Shown: positions 16,536 through 24,665, numbered from the stretch's first letter. The stretch: 64,000 bases of DNA from Gemmatimonadota bacterium (GCA_016713785.1 JADJOM010000003.1:2561501-2625500), one strand, 5' to 3'. The notes: generated from the sequence alone by a model not told the origin. Numbers and translations are program-made.

Positions 16536-17084
16536 GACCCTCCGCTTTCCGCCGGGTTTCCGGTCCGGGAACTTCGGGGCGGATGAACGGTACTACCAGC
16601 TAGTTCGGTGGGGCCGCAACAGTCGGGGCTCCCCTCCCCGACCGATAACAAGCCCGCTTCAATCATCCACATGCCGACCTCACCGTGGCTCCGGTTTTCC
16701 GGGGCTTGGTGTCGTGCCGATGTGAGGATTGCCGTGGGATTCTCCGGTTCCAGCATGACCATCCGTGGGTGTGGTGTCTCCGTTTCCCGGCTGCGGCCGG
16801 GCGCGGGCCTTTGGCGTGACTGGGCGTGGCGCGCCGACAGCACGTTCCAGAATGGGACTAATTGGCACAATCGGGAGTACGCCGCGACGGCATAGCATGC
16901 ACGGCCATTCGGGATTCGGTTCCCGGGTGGCCGTTGGAGTTTTCAGGCAGGATGCAGGTGCAGCAAGTGGATTCGGGGGAAATCTGGGACACGCTCGCGA
17001 ACGCCGGCGCGATCGCCCCAGCGGCCTCCCGCGCAGTCAGCAACCCGTGAGGGCTGCTGTCACCCTTCATCATGAGGTCATCAT
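16536..17084 (+). promoter_or_regulatory. Long non-coding leader of xoxF
   Basis: About 550 bases with no convincing gene and less GC-rich than the coding regions. I see hairpin potential at about 16623-16643 (GTCGGGG pairing with CCCCGAC around a 7-base loop) and at 17039-17060, where CAGCA and CCC pair with TGCTG and GGG around a GTGA tetraloop just upstream of the start codon. Short open frames inside lack ribosome sites and residue patterns of real proteins. I could not match it to a known riboswitch. It may carry post-transcriptional control of xoxF or a small RNA; that is inference. Confidence 0.4.
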
Positions 17085-18926
17085 ATGAACCGTATTACCC
17101 GCAAGATGTTGTCTGGCGGGCTGTGCGCGGGGCTTTCGCTCCTCGCGGTGTCGGCCCATGCCCAGGCGCGTTCGGGGGCGTGGACGCGTAACGCCCCGGA
17201 AGGCGACTGGCAGATGCCCGGGCGCGACTACTCGATGCAGCGCTTCAGCCCGCTGGCCCAGATCAACACGTCGAACGTCGCGAACCTCAAGGCTTCGTGG
17301 TCGTTCTCGACGGGTACCCTGCGTGGCCACGAGGGCAATCCCCTCGTCATCGGCAACGTGATGTACGTGCACACGTCCTTCCCGAACATCGTGTACGCGC
17401 TCGACCTGTCCAAGGAAGGCGCGCCGCAGATCTGGAAGTACGTGCCGAATCAGTCCGCCGACGCGATCCCGATCGCGTGCTGCGACCTGGTGAACCGCGG
17501 CACCGCGTATCACCAGAGCGGCAAGATCTTCATCAACGCGCTCCAGGGCGACCTGATCGCGCTCGACGCGAAGACCGGCAAGGAGCTGTGGAAGGCCCGG
17601 CATCCGAAGTCCTCCCCGACCCAGGTCGAGGCCCAGGACTACAAGGATGGCGCGACCATCACCGTGGCCCCGATCGTGATCAAGGACATCGTCATCACCG
17701 GCATTTCCGGTGGTGAGTTCGGCGTCCGTGGCCGCGTCTCGGCGTTCGACGTGGCGACCGGCAAGCACCTGTGGACCGGCTACTCCACCGGCCCGGACAG
17801 CGAAGTGCTGCTCGAGGGCGATGCCAACGCCAACTACCCCTCGCACAAGGGCAAGGACCTCGGCATCAGCACCTGGCAGGGAGACGAGTGGAAGCGTGGC
17901 GGCGGGACGACCTGGGGCTGGTACACCTACGATCCGGAACTCGACCTGTTCTACTACAGCGTCGGCAACCCGGGCTCGTGGAACCCCGACCAGCGCCCCG
18001 GCGACAACAAGTGGTCGATGTCGATCTTCGCCCGCAACCCGACCACGGGCAAGGCGAAGTGGATCTACCAGATGACCCCGCACGACGAGTGGGACTATGA
18101 CGGCGTGAACGAGAACGTCCTGTTCGAGAAGGGCGGCCAGAAGCTGCTGGCCCACTTCGACCGGAACGGCATCGGCTACACCGTCGACCGCACCAACGGC
18201 AAGGTCATCGTCGGCAACGCCTTCGGTCCGATCAACTGGGCCAAGAACGCCGGCACGGGCACCCCGGTCGAGGGCATCGTCTCCACCGGCGTCCCGGTCA
18301 AGGATCCGCGCTACGGCACCTCCTCGAAGAAGAACGGCGAGGGCATCTGCCCGGCCGCCATCGGCTTCAAGGACCAGCAGCCCGCCGCGTACTCCCCGAT
18401 CACCGGCCTCTTCTACGTCCCCGCGAACCACATCTGCATGGACTACGAGGGCGTCGAGGTCAAGTACACCCGCGGTCAGCCGTACGTCGGCGCGATCGTG
18501 CGGATGTTCCCCGGCCCGGGCGGTCACCGTGGCCGCTTCTTCGCCTGGGACCCGATGGCCGGCAAGGTCGTCTGGGACCAGAAGGAAAACCTCGCCGCCT
18601 ACGGCGGCGCGATGACCACCGCGGGTGGCCTGGTCTTCTACGGCACCATGGAAGGCTGGCTCAAGGCGCTTGACCAGAAGACCGGCAAGCTCCTGTGGAA
18701 GTTCAAGACCCCGTCGGGCATCATCGGCAACCCGATGAGCTACCGTGGGCCGGATGGCAAGCAGTACGTGGCCGTCCTCTCCGGCATCGGCGGCTGGGCG
18801 GGCATCGGCGTCGCCGCGGGCATCGGCGCTGAAGATCCGACCGCCGGCCTGGGCGCCCTCGGCGCCTTCGGCGATGCGGGCCAGTTCTCCACCCAGGGCG
18901 GCGTCCTCACCGTCTTCGGGCTCTAG
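17085..18926 (+). CDS. xoxF: Lanthanide-dependent PQQ methanol dehydrogenase XoxF
   Basis: Periplasmic quinoprotein that oxidises methanol to formaldehyde (or on to formate) and passes electrons to XoxG. 613 residues with a signal peptide ending AHAQA. It has the eight-bladed PQQ propeller with repeated LDAKTGK/ALDQKTGKLLWKF signatures, the vicinal disulfide Cys132-Cys133 (ACCDLVNRG), and the active-site run HDEWDYDGVNE. Asp337 is the catalytic base and Asp339 is the extra acidic residue that marks lanthanide enzymes (calcium MxaF has Ala). Glu211 and Asn295 fit the other metal ligands. Arg is often coded CGT, suggesting high expression. No mxaI-like small subunit follows, as expected for XoxF. 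Confidence 0.96.
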   Translation: MNRITRKMLSGGLCAGLSLLAVSAHAQARSGAWTRNAPEGDWQMPGRDYSMQRFSPLAQINTSNVANLKASWSFSTGTLRGHEGNPLVIGNVMYVHTSFPNIVYALDLSKEGAPQIWKYVPNQSADAIPIACCDLVNRGTAYHQSGKIFINALQGDLIALDAKTGKELWKARHPKSSPTQVEAQDYKDGATITVAPIVIKDIVITGISGGEFGVRGRVSAFDVATGKHLWTGYSTGPDSEVLLEGDANANYPSHKGKDLGISTWQGDEWKRGGGTTWGWYTYDPELDLFYYSVGNPGSWNPDQRPGDNKWSMSIFARNPTTGKAKWIYQMTPHDEWDYDGVNENVLFEKGGQKLLAHFDRNGIGYTVDRTNGKVIVGNAFGPINWAKNAGTGTPVEGIVSTGVPVKDPRYGTSSKKNGEGICPAAIGFKDQQPAAYSPITGLFYVPANHICMDYEGVEVKYTRGQPYVGAIVRMFPGPGGHRGRFFAWDPMAGKVVWDQKENLAAYGGAMTTAGGLVFYGTMEGWLKALDQKTGKLLWKFKTPSGIIGNPMSYRGPDGKQYVAVLSGIGGWAGIGVAAGIGAEDPTAGLGALGAFGDAGQFSTQGGVLTVFGL

Positions 18927-18938
18927 TTCCCTCCACGG

Positions 18939-18966
18939 CCTGGACGGGTCTCCGGACCCGTCCAGG
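18939..18966 (+). terminator. Strong hairpin after xoxF
   Basis: Perfect 12-bp inverted repeat (CCTGGACGGGTC / GACCCGTCCAGG) around a TCCG tetraloop, 12 bases after the xoxF stop. There is no U-run, so it may act as an mRNA 3'-end stabiliser or partial terminator between xoxF and xoxJ. Confidence 0.6.
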
Positions 18967-18986
18967 TCGCTGGCGGCAGCGGGATC

Positions 18987-19021
18987 GACAGGGGCGGGTC
19001 GCTCGCGGACCCGCCCTTGTC
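18987..19021 (+). terminator. Second hairpin after xoxF
   Basis: 14-bp stem with one G-T pair (GACAGGGGCGGGTC pairing with GACCCGCCCTTGTC) around a 7-base loop. Together with the hairpin at 18939 it would separate the abundant xoxF message from xoxJ. Confidence 0.6.
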
Positions 19022-19112
19022 CTGTCCGGCAACGGGCGATTCCCGGTGCACCATCCCGGAATTGACCCGATCCCTGAACACCACCCCGTCCGGGTGGGTA
19101 TACTGGAAGACC

Positions 19113-19976
19113 ATGCCTACGCCCTCCGCCCGCTGCACCGGTCTCGGCCTCGCCCTCGCCCTGCTCGTCAGCGCGCCGGCGATGGCCCAGCGACCCGGCC
19201 CCATGCTCCCCGGCGTGCTCCGGGTCTGCGTGGACCCGGACAACCTGCCGATGTCCAACCGGGCGGGCGAAGGGGTCGAGAACAAGCTGGCCGAGCTGCT
19301 GGCCAGCACCTGGAATTCCCGGCTCGAGTACATCTACTGGGCCGCCCCGCGGGGCATGATGCGGATGCTCAACGGGCGCTACTGCGACGTCTGGCTCCAG
19401 ATGCCGGTGCTCTCCGACATGGCGGGCGTCACCCGCCCCTACTTCCGCACCAGCTACGTGATCGTGCAGCGCCGCACCGCGGCGCACCCGGTCACCAGCC
19501 TCGACGATCCCGCGCTCAAGACCATGCGGATCGGGGTGCACCTCTTCGCGGCCGACGGCGAGAACACCCCGCCGGCCATGGCCCTCTCCAGGCACGGCGT
19601 GGTGGGCAACCTGGTCGGGTTCAGCACCACGTACACGGGCGGCATGAACCGGCCCGAGGACATCATCAAGGCGGTGGTGTCCGATTCCATCGACGTGGCG
19701 ATCGTCTGGGGCCCCATCGCGGGCTACTACACCCGGCAGCTCGGCGCCGACCTGGTGCTCCGCCCCATCGAGCGCGACAGCGTGAGCGGCATGCTGTTCG
19801 CCTACAGCATGGGCATGGCCACCCGTCGCGCCGACCGCGCCTTCCGCGACAGCCTGCAGGGGTTCATCGATACCAAGGGGGCCGAAATCCGGGCCATCCT
19901 CGACCAGTTCGGGATTCCACTGCTGCCGATCCCGGCCGATACCGGTCGGGGGAGCCCCGCGGGCCCGGCACGCTAG
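19113..19976 (+). CDS. xoxJ: XoxJ periplasmic binding protein
   Basis: Periplasmic solute-binding-type protein of the quinoprotein-dehydrogenase-associated group; XoxJ/MxaJ is thought to help activate the dehydrogenase. 287 residues: signal peptide LLVSAPAMAQ, then LRVCVDPDNLPMSNRAGEG at the start of lobe 1 (typical of the family), Cys in GRYCDVWLQMP, TRPYFRTSYV, and VAIVWGPIAGYY in lobe 2. ATG 19113 is chosen because it starts the signal peptide directly. A TATACT element at 19099-19104 lies only 9 bases before it, so the gene may have its own promoter with a very short leader. Confidence 0.9.
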   Translation: MPTPSARCTGLGLALALLVSAPAMAQRPGPMLPGVLRVCVDPDNLPMSNRAGEGVENKLAELLASTWNSRLEYIYWAAPRGMMRMLNGRYCDVWLQMPVLSDMAGVTRPYFRTSYVIVQRRTAAHPVTSLDDPALKTMRIGVHLFAADGENTPPAMALSRHGVVGNLVGFSTTYTGGMNRPEDIIKAVVSDSIDVAIVWGPIAGYYTRQLGADLVLRPIERDSVSGMLFAYSMGMATRRADRAFRDSLQGFIDTKGAEIRAILDQFGIPLLPIPADTGRGSPAGPAR

Positions 19977-20046
19977 CTGCATCTCGACACCGGGCCGGCG
20001 CAGGATGCGATCGGCCGACTACACTCGGAAAGGAAAGCGCACAGCG

Positions 20047-20451
20047 ATGAAGACGTGGATTCTGGTAGCCGCCGCCCTGGTGCTGGGTGCGGGCTCGGTG
20101 ACCGCACAGGTTCGCGACGAATACCACCCCGCCCCCCGCGACACGGTGGACAACGACACCTACCAGGGGTGGAAGCAGTACGAGCTCAACTGCTCCCGCT
20201 GCCACGGGGAGTATGCGGTGGGCAGCTCCTTTGCCCCGGCGCTCATCGTCTCCCTGCGTGAGGGCGGGACCATCCCGACGGCCGAGTCCTTCCTCACCAC
20301 CGTGTGCGCCGGCCGCCCCGACAAGGGGATGCCCGCCTGGTGCGCGCTGGGCCTCGAGATCGACAAGATCCAGCGCATGTACCTGTACGTGAAGGGACGC
20401 GCGGACGGGAAGATCGGCCCGGGGCGGCCGGCGGTCCGCGAGAACTCCTAG
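20047..20451 (+). CDS. xoxG: XoxG cytochrome c, electron acceptor of XoxF
   Basis: Exported mono-heme cytochrome c, 134 residues, with a signal peptide ending SVTAQ. The heme site is CSRCH (Cys49, Cys52, His53) and the axial Met is probably Met95 in DKGMPAW. Cys87 and Cys99 could form a disulfide. It is shorter than many XoxG/MxaG proteins (about 170-190). Position after xoxF and xoxJ, and the late GMPAWC segment, support the assignment. An AAAGGAAAG ribosome binding site precedes the ATG. Confidence 0.9.
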   Translation: MKTWILVAAALVLGAGSVTAQVRDEYHPAPRDTVDNDTYQGWKQYELNCSRCHGEYAVGSSFAPALIVSLREGGTIPTAESFLTTVCAGRPDKGMPAWCALGLEIDKIQRMYLYVKGRADGKIGPGRPAVRENS

Positions 20452-20480
20452 TCCCCCGAATCTCGGGGATGTCTCACGCA

Positions 20481-20525
20481 ACAGCGGGGCCGTGGCGCGA
20501 CGCCGCGGCCCCGCTGTCGTTCCCC
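20481..20525 (+). terminator. Intrinsic terminator after xoxG
   Basis: 17-bp stem (20481-20497 with 20501-20517, one T-G pair) with a 3-base loop, followed by a pyrimidine run. A smaller hairpin CCCCGA/TCGGGG lies just upstream at about 20455-20469. It would end the xox transcript. Confidence 0.75.
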
Positions 20526-20603
20526 CCTTCCCTTCCCACGCCAGGGGTGAATCCTTTCGGGCCCGGTCCGGCTCCCCCGGGCACCCCGTGACGTGGAGCG
20601 TCG

Positions 20604-21464
20604 ATGCGCGTACTGCTTTCGCTGGCGATGATCAGCTGGCTGGGGCCCGCGGCCCCGGTGGCCGCACAGGATCCGGCCATGCCGCCCGTGGTGGCGCCGT
20701 CCGCCGTCGCCGCAGGCCGCCCGTCGGCCGATTCGCTGCGGACCGCCAGCCAGGTGAAGGCGTACCTGGCCGGCGTCGAGGCCACCGCGACGCCGGACCT
20801 CTCCGGGCTCGACCTCTCCGGGCTCGACCTGCGGGGCGTGGACTTCCGCAAGGCCAGCCTGGTGGGCGCCCGGCTGGCCGGCGCCATGCTCGATGGCGCG
20901 GACCTCTTTGCGTGCGACCTCACCGACGCCGTGGCGCCGGACCTGAGCGCGGTGGGGGCCAACCTCGACGGCACGACCTTGCGGCGGGCAGACCTCCGGC
21001 GGGCCCGCCTGCACCGGGCGAGCCTCTTCGCCACGATCGTCGAGGCCACCGACCTCCGCGAGGCCGACCTGCGCGAGACCCGGATCATCGGCTATCTGCG
21101 CAAGGCGAACCTGGCGGGCGCCATCCTGACCGGCGCCAACATCGGCGCGGATCCGGGGAACCAGTCGATGGGCGTGATGCGGGCGCAGTTCGTCGGGGCG
21201 GACTTGAGCGGCGCTGACCTGAGTGGCGCCAACCTCTACAAGGCCGACCTCTCGTATGCCTCCCTGGTCGGCGCCACGCTGACCGGGGCGGACCTCCGGA
21301 ACGCGGACCTGGTGCAGGCCGACCTGGCCCGGGCCGACGTCACTGATGTGCAGCTGGCCTTCGCCGACCTGGACGGCGCCAGCTTCCTGGGAGCCCGGGG
21401 GGTCTCGACCCTGCGCGGCCTGGACCAGGCCCGCCGCCGGGACCGGGCGGTGTTCGACCGTTGA
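20604..21464 (+). CDS. Exported pentapeptide-repeat protein
   Basis: 286 residues with a signal peptide ending PVAAQ, then about 25 or more A(D/N)LxX-type pentapeptides over residues 60-275 (LSGLDLSGLDLRGVDF, GADLSGADLSGANL and others), which should form a right-handed quadrilateral beta-helix. A break around residues 185-195 (GADPGNQSMGVM) separates two blocks. Cytoplasmic members can mimic DNA, but this one is exported, so a structural or binding role in the periplasm is more likely. It lies directly after the xox terminator and overlaps or abuts the start region of the beta-propeller gene. No direct evidence links it to methanol oxidation. Confidence 0.8.
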   Translation: MRVLLSLAMISWLGPAAPVAAQDPAMPPVVAPSAVAAGRPSADSLRTASQVKAYLAGVEATATPDLSGLDLSGLDLRGVDFRKASLVGARLAGAMLDGADLFACDLTDAVAPDLSAVGANLDGTTLRRADLRRARLHRASLFATIVEATDLREADLRETRIIGYLRKANLAGAILTGANIGADPGNQSMGVMRAQFVGADLSGADLSGANLYKADLSYASLVGATLTGADLRNADLVQADLARADVTDVQLAFADLDGASFLGARGVSTLRGLDQARRRDRAVFDR

Positions 21465-21490
21465 CCATGAACGACCCAAGGAGACCTGCC

Positions 21491-22573
21491 ATGACCCGGA
21501 TGCGATCCGCCGCCTGCCTGACCCTGCTCACCGTGGCGCTGGGCGCCTGCGGCCCCAAGGGGGAGCCCGCGACCGACCAGCCGCCCACGCTCAGCGCGGG
21601 CGCGGGGGCGTCGGGCGAGCTGGTCTACGTGACCAACGAGGACTCCCGCGACCTCACCGTCATCGACGCCGCCACCGACAGCGTGGTGGCCACCATCCCG
21701 GTGGGCACCCGGCCCCGCGGCGTGGAGGTGAGCCCGGACGGCCGCACGGTGTACGTGGCGCTCACCGGTTCCCCCAAGTGCCCGCCCACCATGCCCGACG
21801 AGGAGTGCGAGAAGCTGGCCTCGGACAAGTCCAAGGACGGCGTCGCCATCGTCGACGTGGCCACCCGGACCACGATCAAGACCATCCCCGCCGGCTCCGA
21901 CCCGGAGGAGTTCGACATCTCCGCCGACGGCACCCGGCTGTTCGTGTCCAACGAGGACGCCGACAGCGCCTCGATCGTGGACCTGGCCAGCGGGCGCCCG
22001 GTGGCCAACGTCAAGGTTGGAGATGAACCGGAGGGCGTGACGGTGGCGCCGGATGGGAAGACCGTCTGGGTGACCGGCGAGACCGACCACGACATCACCG
22101 GCTTCGACGCCGCCACCGGCGCCATCGTGGCCCGGATCGACGTGCTGGGCCAGCGCCCGCGTTCCATCGGCTTCCTGCCCGATGGCTCACGCGCCTACGT
22201 GACCAACGAGATGAGCAGCACGGTGTCGGTGGTGGACATGGTGGCGCGGAAGACCCTGCGGCAGATCACCATGCCGGCGGACAGCCGGCCGATGAGCATC
22301 GTGGTGACCCCGGATGGCCGGCGGATCTACATCTCCAACGGGCGCGGCAAGACCATCTCGGCGATCGATCCCGCCACCGACGCGGTGACCGCGACGGTCG
22401 AGGTGGGAGTGCGGCCGTGGGGGATCGCGCTCTCGAGTGACGGCCGGAAGCTGTACACCGCCAACGGTCCCGGGAACGACGTCACGGTCCTCGACACCGA
22501 GACCATGACCGTCCGCAAGCGGATTCCGGCCGGCACCATCCCGTGGGGCGTGGCAATCGGGCCGAAGCCCTAA
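21491..22573 (+). CDS. YVTN beta-propeller lipoprotein, PQQ-dependent-catabolism type
   Basis: 360-residue lipoprotein (lipobox LGAC in the signal ALGACGPKG) with seven repeats of the YVTN/YncE type: VYVTNEDSRDLTVID, RPRGVEVSPDGRTVYVA, RLFVSNEDADSASIVDL, AYVTNEMSSTVSVVD, IYISNGRGKTISAID, and a last LYTANGPGNDVTVLD. Such propellers are found next to PQQ-dependent dehydrogenase genes, where their role is not settled; one blade carries an insertion KCPPTMPDEECEK with two Cys. Start ATG 21491 is chosen from the AAGGAGA ribosome binding site 7 bases upstream; an ATG at 21467 lacks one. Confidence 0.85.
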   Translation: MTRMRSAACLTLLTVALGACGPKGEPATDQPPTLSAGAGASGELVYVTNEDSRDLTVIDAATDSVVATIPVGTRPRGVEVSPDGRTVYVALTGSPKCPPTMPDEECEKLASDKSKDGVAIVDVATRTTIKTIPAGSDPEEFDISADGTRLFVSNEDADSASIVDLASGRPVANVKVGDEPEGVTVAPDGKTVWVTGETDHDITGFDAATGAIVARIDVLGQRPRSIGFLPDGSRAYVTNEMSSTVSVVDMVARKTLRQITMPADSRPMSIVVTPDGRRIYISNGRGKTISAIDPATDAVTATVEVGVRPWGIALSSDGRKLYTANGPGNDVTVLDTETMTVRKRIPAGTIPWGVAIGPKP

Positions 22574-22605
22574 GGTGGTAGGGCGGTAAGGCGGTAAGGC
22601 GGTAG
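22574..22605 (+). repeat. Four tandem GGCGGTAA-type units
   Basis: Units GGTGGTAG, GGCGGTAA, GGCGGTAA and GGCGGTAG start on the base after the beta-propeller stop codon and run to the end of the convergent DoxX gene. Confidence 0.7.
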
Positions 22606-22614
22606 GCCGCCGAC

Positions 22615-23163
22615 CTACGCGATCGGCCGCCAGGTGAGCGGCGAGCCCGGCCAGCGCCACGCGATCCACGCGTCGAGCCCCCACGCCCGCCCGCTGCGAG
22701 CCAGGAACAGCACCAGCAGCGTGATCACCAGCATGTAGTGGAAGCCCTGCGAGGCCGGCGCCATGTGCCAGGTGGCCAGCCCGTAGTTGATGCTCAGCCA
22801 CAACCCGCCCAGCGCCCCGAGCCCCGCGGCCAGCCCCAGGGTCAGCGACAGCCCCACCAGCACCTCGCCCCACGCGGTCAGGACGGCGAACAGCGGCACG
22901 TTCGCGAGCACGGTGCCCTCCACGAAGCCGCGATACCACACGATCGGGTTCTCCGCCATCTGCCGGGCGATGATCGTCGGCATCGTCTCGATCCACCGCT
23001 GCTGCACGCCGAGGAACGGGACCACCCCGCCGGCCAGGATGAACGCCATCTTGGTGGTCAGTGCCTTGAGGAACCACAGGCCGACGAGGACCCGCAGCAC
23101 CGCGAGCCACCGGCTGGGATGCGACATGTCCACCGGGGTGGGTGTGGACGACGATGCGCTCAT
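22615..23163 (-). CDS. DoxX-like integral membrane protein (longer type)
   Basis: 182-residue protein with about four transmembrane helices (LAVLRVLVGLWFLKALTTKM, LTAWGEVLVGLSLTLGLAAG, GALGGLWLSINYGL, MLVITLLVLFLARSGRAWGLD). The ending ARSGRAWGLDAWI and the helix pattern match DoxX/TQO small subunit proteins, which are thought to be quinone- or thiosulfate-linked or to have unknown roles. A soluble loop between helices 1 and 2 (FLGVQQRWIETMPTIIARQM) is longer than in small DoxX proteins. Convergent with the xox-side propeller gene. Function not assigned. Confidence 0.75.
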   Translation of the reverse strand: MSASSSTPTPVDMSHPSRWLAVLRVLVGLWFLKALTTKMAFILAGGVVPFLGVQQRWIETMPTIIARQMAENPIVWYRGFVEGTVLANVPLFAVLTAWGEVLVGLSLTLGLAAGLGALGGLWLSINYGLATWHMAPASQGFHYMLVITLLVLFLARSGRAWGLDAWIAWRWPGSPLTWRPIA

Positions 23164-23322
23164 GGCGGGTGGGACCTCGCGCGTGGCGGGGAGGGGAGGG
23201 ACGGCAGGCCACCTATGCTACTGCGAAAGCGGCCGCGACGGAATCCCCGGTGCGCCACCGATGAAGCGCCAACGGTCCACCAGTGCGCCACGCCCCTTGG
23301 ACACCGGTGTGCCCGCGCCGGC

Positions 23323-24402
23323 TCAGTCGCCCAGGCTGATGCCGAGCTGGCGCGCGGTGAGCACCGTGTCGGAGTCGAGGGGCACGTGCTTGGAGCGGCC
23401 GATGACGTCCTCGAGCGGCACCCGCGCGAGCTCGGGCGGGTTGTAGCCGATCATGACGCCGAAGGCCTTGTCGGCCACGGCGCGCACGGCGGCGGCGCCG
23501 AAGCGCAGGCCGAGGAGGCGGTCGAAGGTGGTGGGCGAGCCGCCACGCTGCAGGTGGCCGAGGACCAGGCTGCGGGTCTCCTTGCCGGTGCGCTCGCTGA
23601 TGGCGCGGGCCACCAGCGAGCCGATGCCGCCGAGCCGGTCCACGGTGCCGGCGGCGCGCCGCTCCAGCAGCGGGGTGTCGCCGCCGAGCGGCCGGGCGCC
23701 CTCGCCCACGACCACGATGCTGAAGTGCCGGCCCGACTGCTCCCGCGCCGTGATCTTGGCGCACACCTTGTCGATGTCGAACGGCAGCTCGGGCAGCAGG
23801 ATCACGTCGGCGCTGGCGGCGATGCCGCTGTGCAGCGCGATCCAGCCGGCGTCGCGACCCATGAGCTCCACCACCATGACCCGCTCGTGACTCTCGGTGG
23901 TGGAGTGCAGCTTGTCGATGGCCTCGGTGGCGGTGCTCACCGCGGTGTCGAAGCCGAAGGTGGCGAGGGTGCCGGTGACGTCGTTGTCGATGGTCTTGGG
24001 CACCCCGACGACCGGGAGGCCCTTCCGGTAGAGGTCGTAGCCGATCTTCAGGCTGCCGTCGCCGCCGATGGTGATCAGGGCGTCGAAGCCGCTGGCGTTG
24101 AAGGCGGCGATGAGGTCATCGGAGCGGTCCACCTCGGTGGCCTGGCCCGCGGCGTCGGTCACCACCCAGCGGAACGGGTTGCCGCGGTTGGTGGTGCCGA
24201 GGATGGTGCCGCCCAGGTGGGTGATGCCGCGCACCTTGTCGGGGGTGAGCGTCATGATGCCGTCGTCGCCCAGCAGCCCATTGTAGCCGCGGCGGATGCC
24301 GTAGGTCTGCCAGCCGCGGGTGTGCGCGGCGAGGACGATGGCGCGGATGACGGCGTTGAGGCCGGGAGCGTCGCCGCCGCCGGTGCTGATCGCAATGCGC
24401 AT
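23323..24402 (-). CDS. pfkA: 6-phosphofructokinase, mixed phosphoryl-donor motif
   Basis: Phosphorylates fructose 6-phosphate in glycolysis. 359 residues, longer than E. coli PfkA (320). STGGGDAPGLNAVIR is the N-terminal phosphate loop; GGDGS is at 113-117, PKTIDND at 135-141, VELMGRDAGWIAL and GHLQRGGSP later. The Gly in GGDG is the residue of ATP enzymes, while the Lys in PKTIDND is the residue of pyrophosphate enzymes and of the long actinobacterial-type ATP enzymes. ATP is the likelier donor, but assay is needed to be sure. A single-gene unit next to the SelW-like gene. Confidence 0.92.
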   Translation of the reverse strand: MRIAISTGGGDAPGLNAVIRAIVLAAHTRGWQTYGIRRGYNGLLGDDGIMTLTPDKVRGITHLGGTILGTTNRGNPFRWVVTDAAGQATEVDRSDDLIAAFNASGFDALITIGGDGSLKIGYDLYRKGLPVVGVPKTIDNDVTGTLATFGFDTAVSTATEAIDKLHSTTESHERVMVVELMGRDAGWIALHSGIAASADVILLPELPFDIDKVCAKITAREQSGRHFSIVVVGEGARPLGGDTPLLERRAAGTVDRLGGIGSLVARAISERTGKETRSLVLGHLQRGGSPTTFDRLLGLRFGAAAVRAVADKAFGVMIGYNPPELARVPLEDVIGRSKHVPLDSDTVLTARQLGISLGD

Positions 24403-24434
24403 GCAGGGTCCTCGAGGACCGAGGTCGGGGACGA

Positions 24435-24665
24435 CTATCGCGGCCGCTGGCGCAGCAGCCCGAGCACCTCGCCCGGGAGCGCGTGGCGCCCGGTCGCCTT
24501 CTTCGAGAACAGCGTCACGCCGTCGACGCTGACCTCGAACACGCCACCGGAGGACTTGACCAGCTGGACCATGGCCTCCGGCACCTCACGTTGCAGCTCC
24601 GCCGCCAGACCGGCGGCGCGGGGCTCGTAGTTTCAGACGACGCAGTATTCGATGCGGATCTGCAT
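24435..24665 (-). CDS. SelW/Rdx-family selenoprotein, UGA read as selenocysteine
   Basis: 76-residue thioredoxin-like redox protein of the SelW/SelT/SelH (Rdx) family. Reading begins at ATG 24665: MQIRIEYCVVU, with Cys8 and the in-frame UGA at 24635-24633 as residue 11, i.e. a CxxU redox motif placed exactly as in SelW. NYEPRAAGLAAEL, SSGGVFEVSVDG and LFSKKATGRHALPGEV follow, all typical of the family, and the frame ends at TAG 24437-24435. A hairpin with a GGUCU loop lies downstream of the UGA (see the SECIS entry). Because of the UGA no standard gene caller reports it. A simple nonsense mutation is the alternative, but the SECIS argues against it. Confidence 0.85.
24600..24635 (-). promoter_or_regulatory. 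Bacterial SECIS-like element in the SelW-like gene
   Basis: Starting at the UGA (24635-24633), 14 nt later a perfect 7-bp stem CGCCGCC / GGCGGCG closes a GGUCU loop (24611-24607). The E. coli fdhF SECIS also has a GGUCU apical loop at a similar distance from its UGA (from memory). This is the position and loop sequence expected for SelB-directed selenocysteine insertion. Confidence 0.75.

Noticed and set aside
16861..16880. Sigma54-type promoter (TTGGCAC) in the xoxF leader
   Set aside because: The -12 TTGC element is missing at the needed spacing.
16536..17084. Cobalamin or other known riboswitch in the xoxF leader
   Set aside because: I could not find the B12 box or other defining conserved segments; only generic hairpins are seen.
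19017..19112. Upstream in-frame start for xoxJ at 19017
   Set aside because: It adds residues unlike a signal peptide and overlaps the terminator hairpin and the -10 element; ATG 19113 starts the signal peptide directly.
17070..19982. Very long open frame on the minus strand antisense to xoxF and xoxJ (similar long frames antisense to lon, the E1 gene and the TPR kinase)
   Set aside because: In GC-rich DNA antisense frames stay open; residues are His/Arg/Gly/Val-rich with no known domain, while the plus strand encodes clear families.
24435..24665. SelW-like gene as a pseudogene broken by a stop codon
   Set aside because: The UGA is exactly at the U position of the CxxU motif, the rest of the frame is intact and a SECIS-like hairpin follows.
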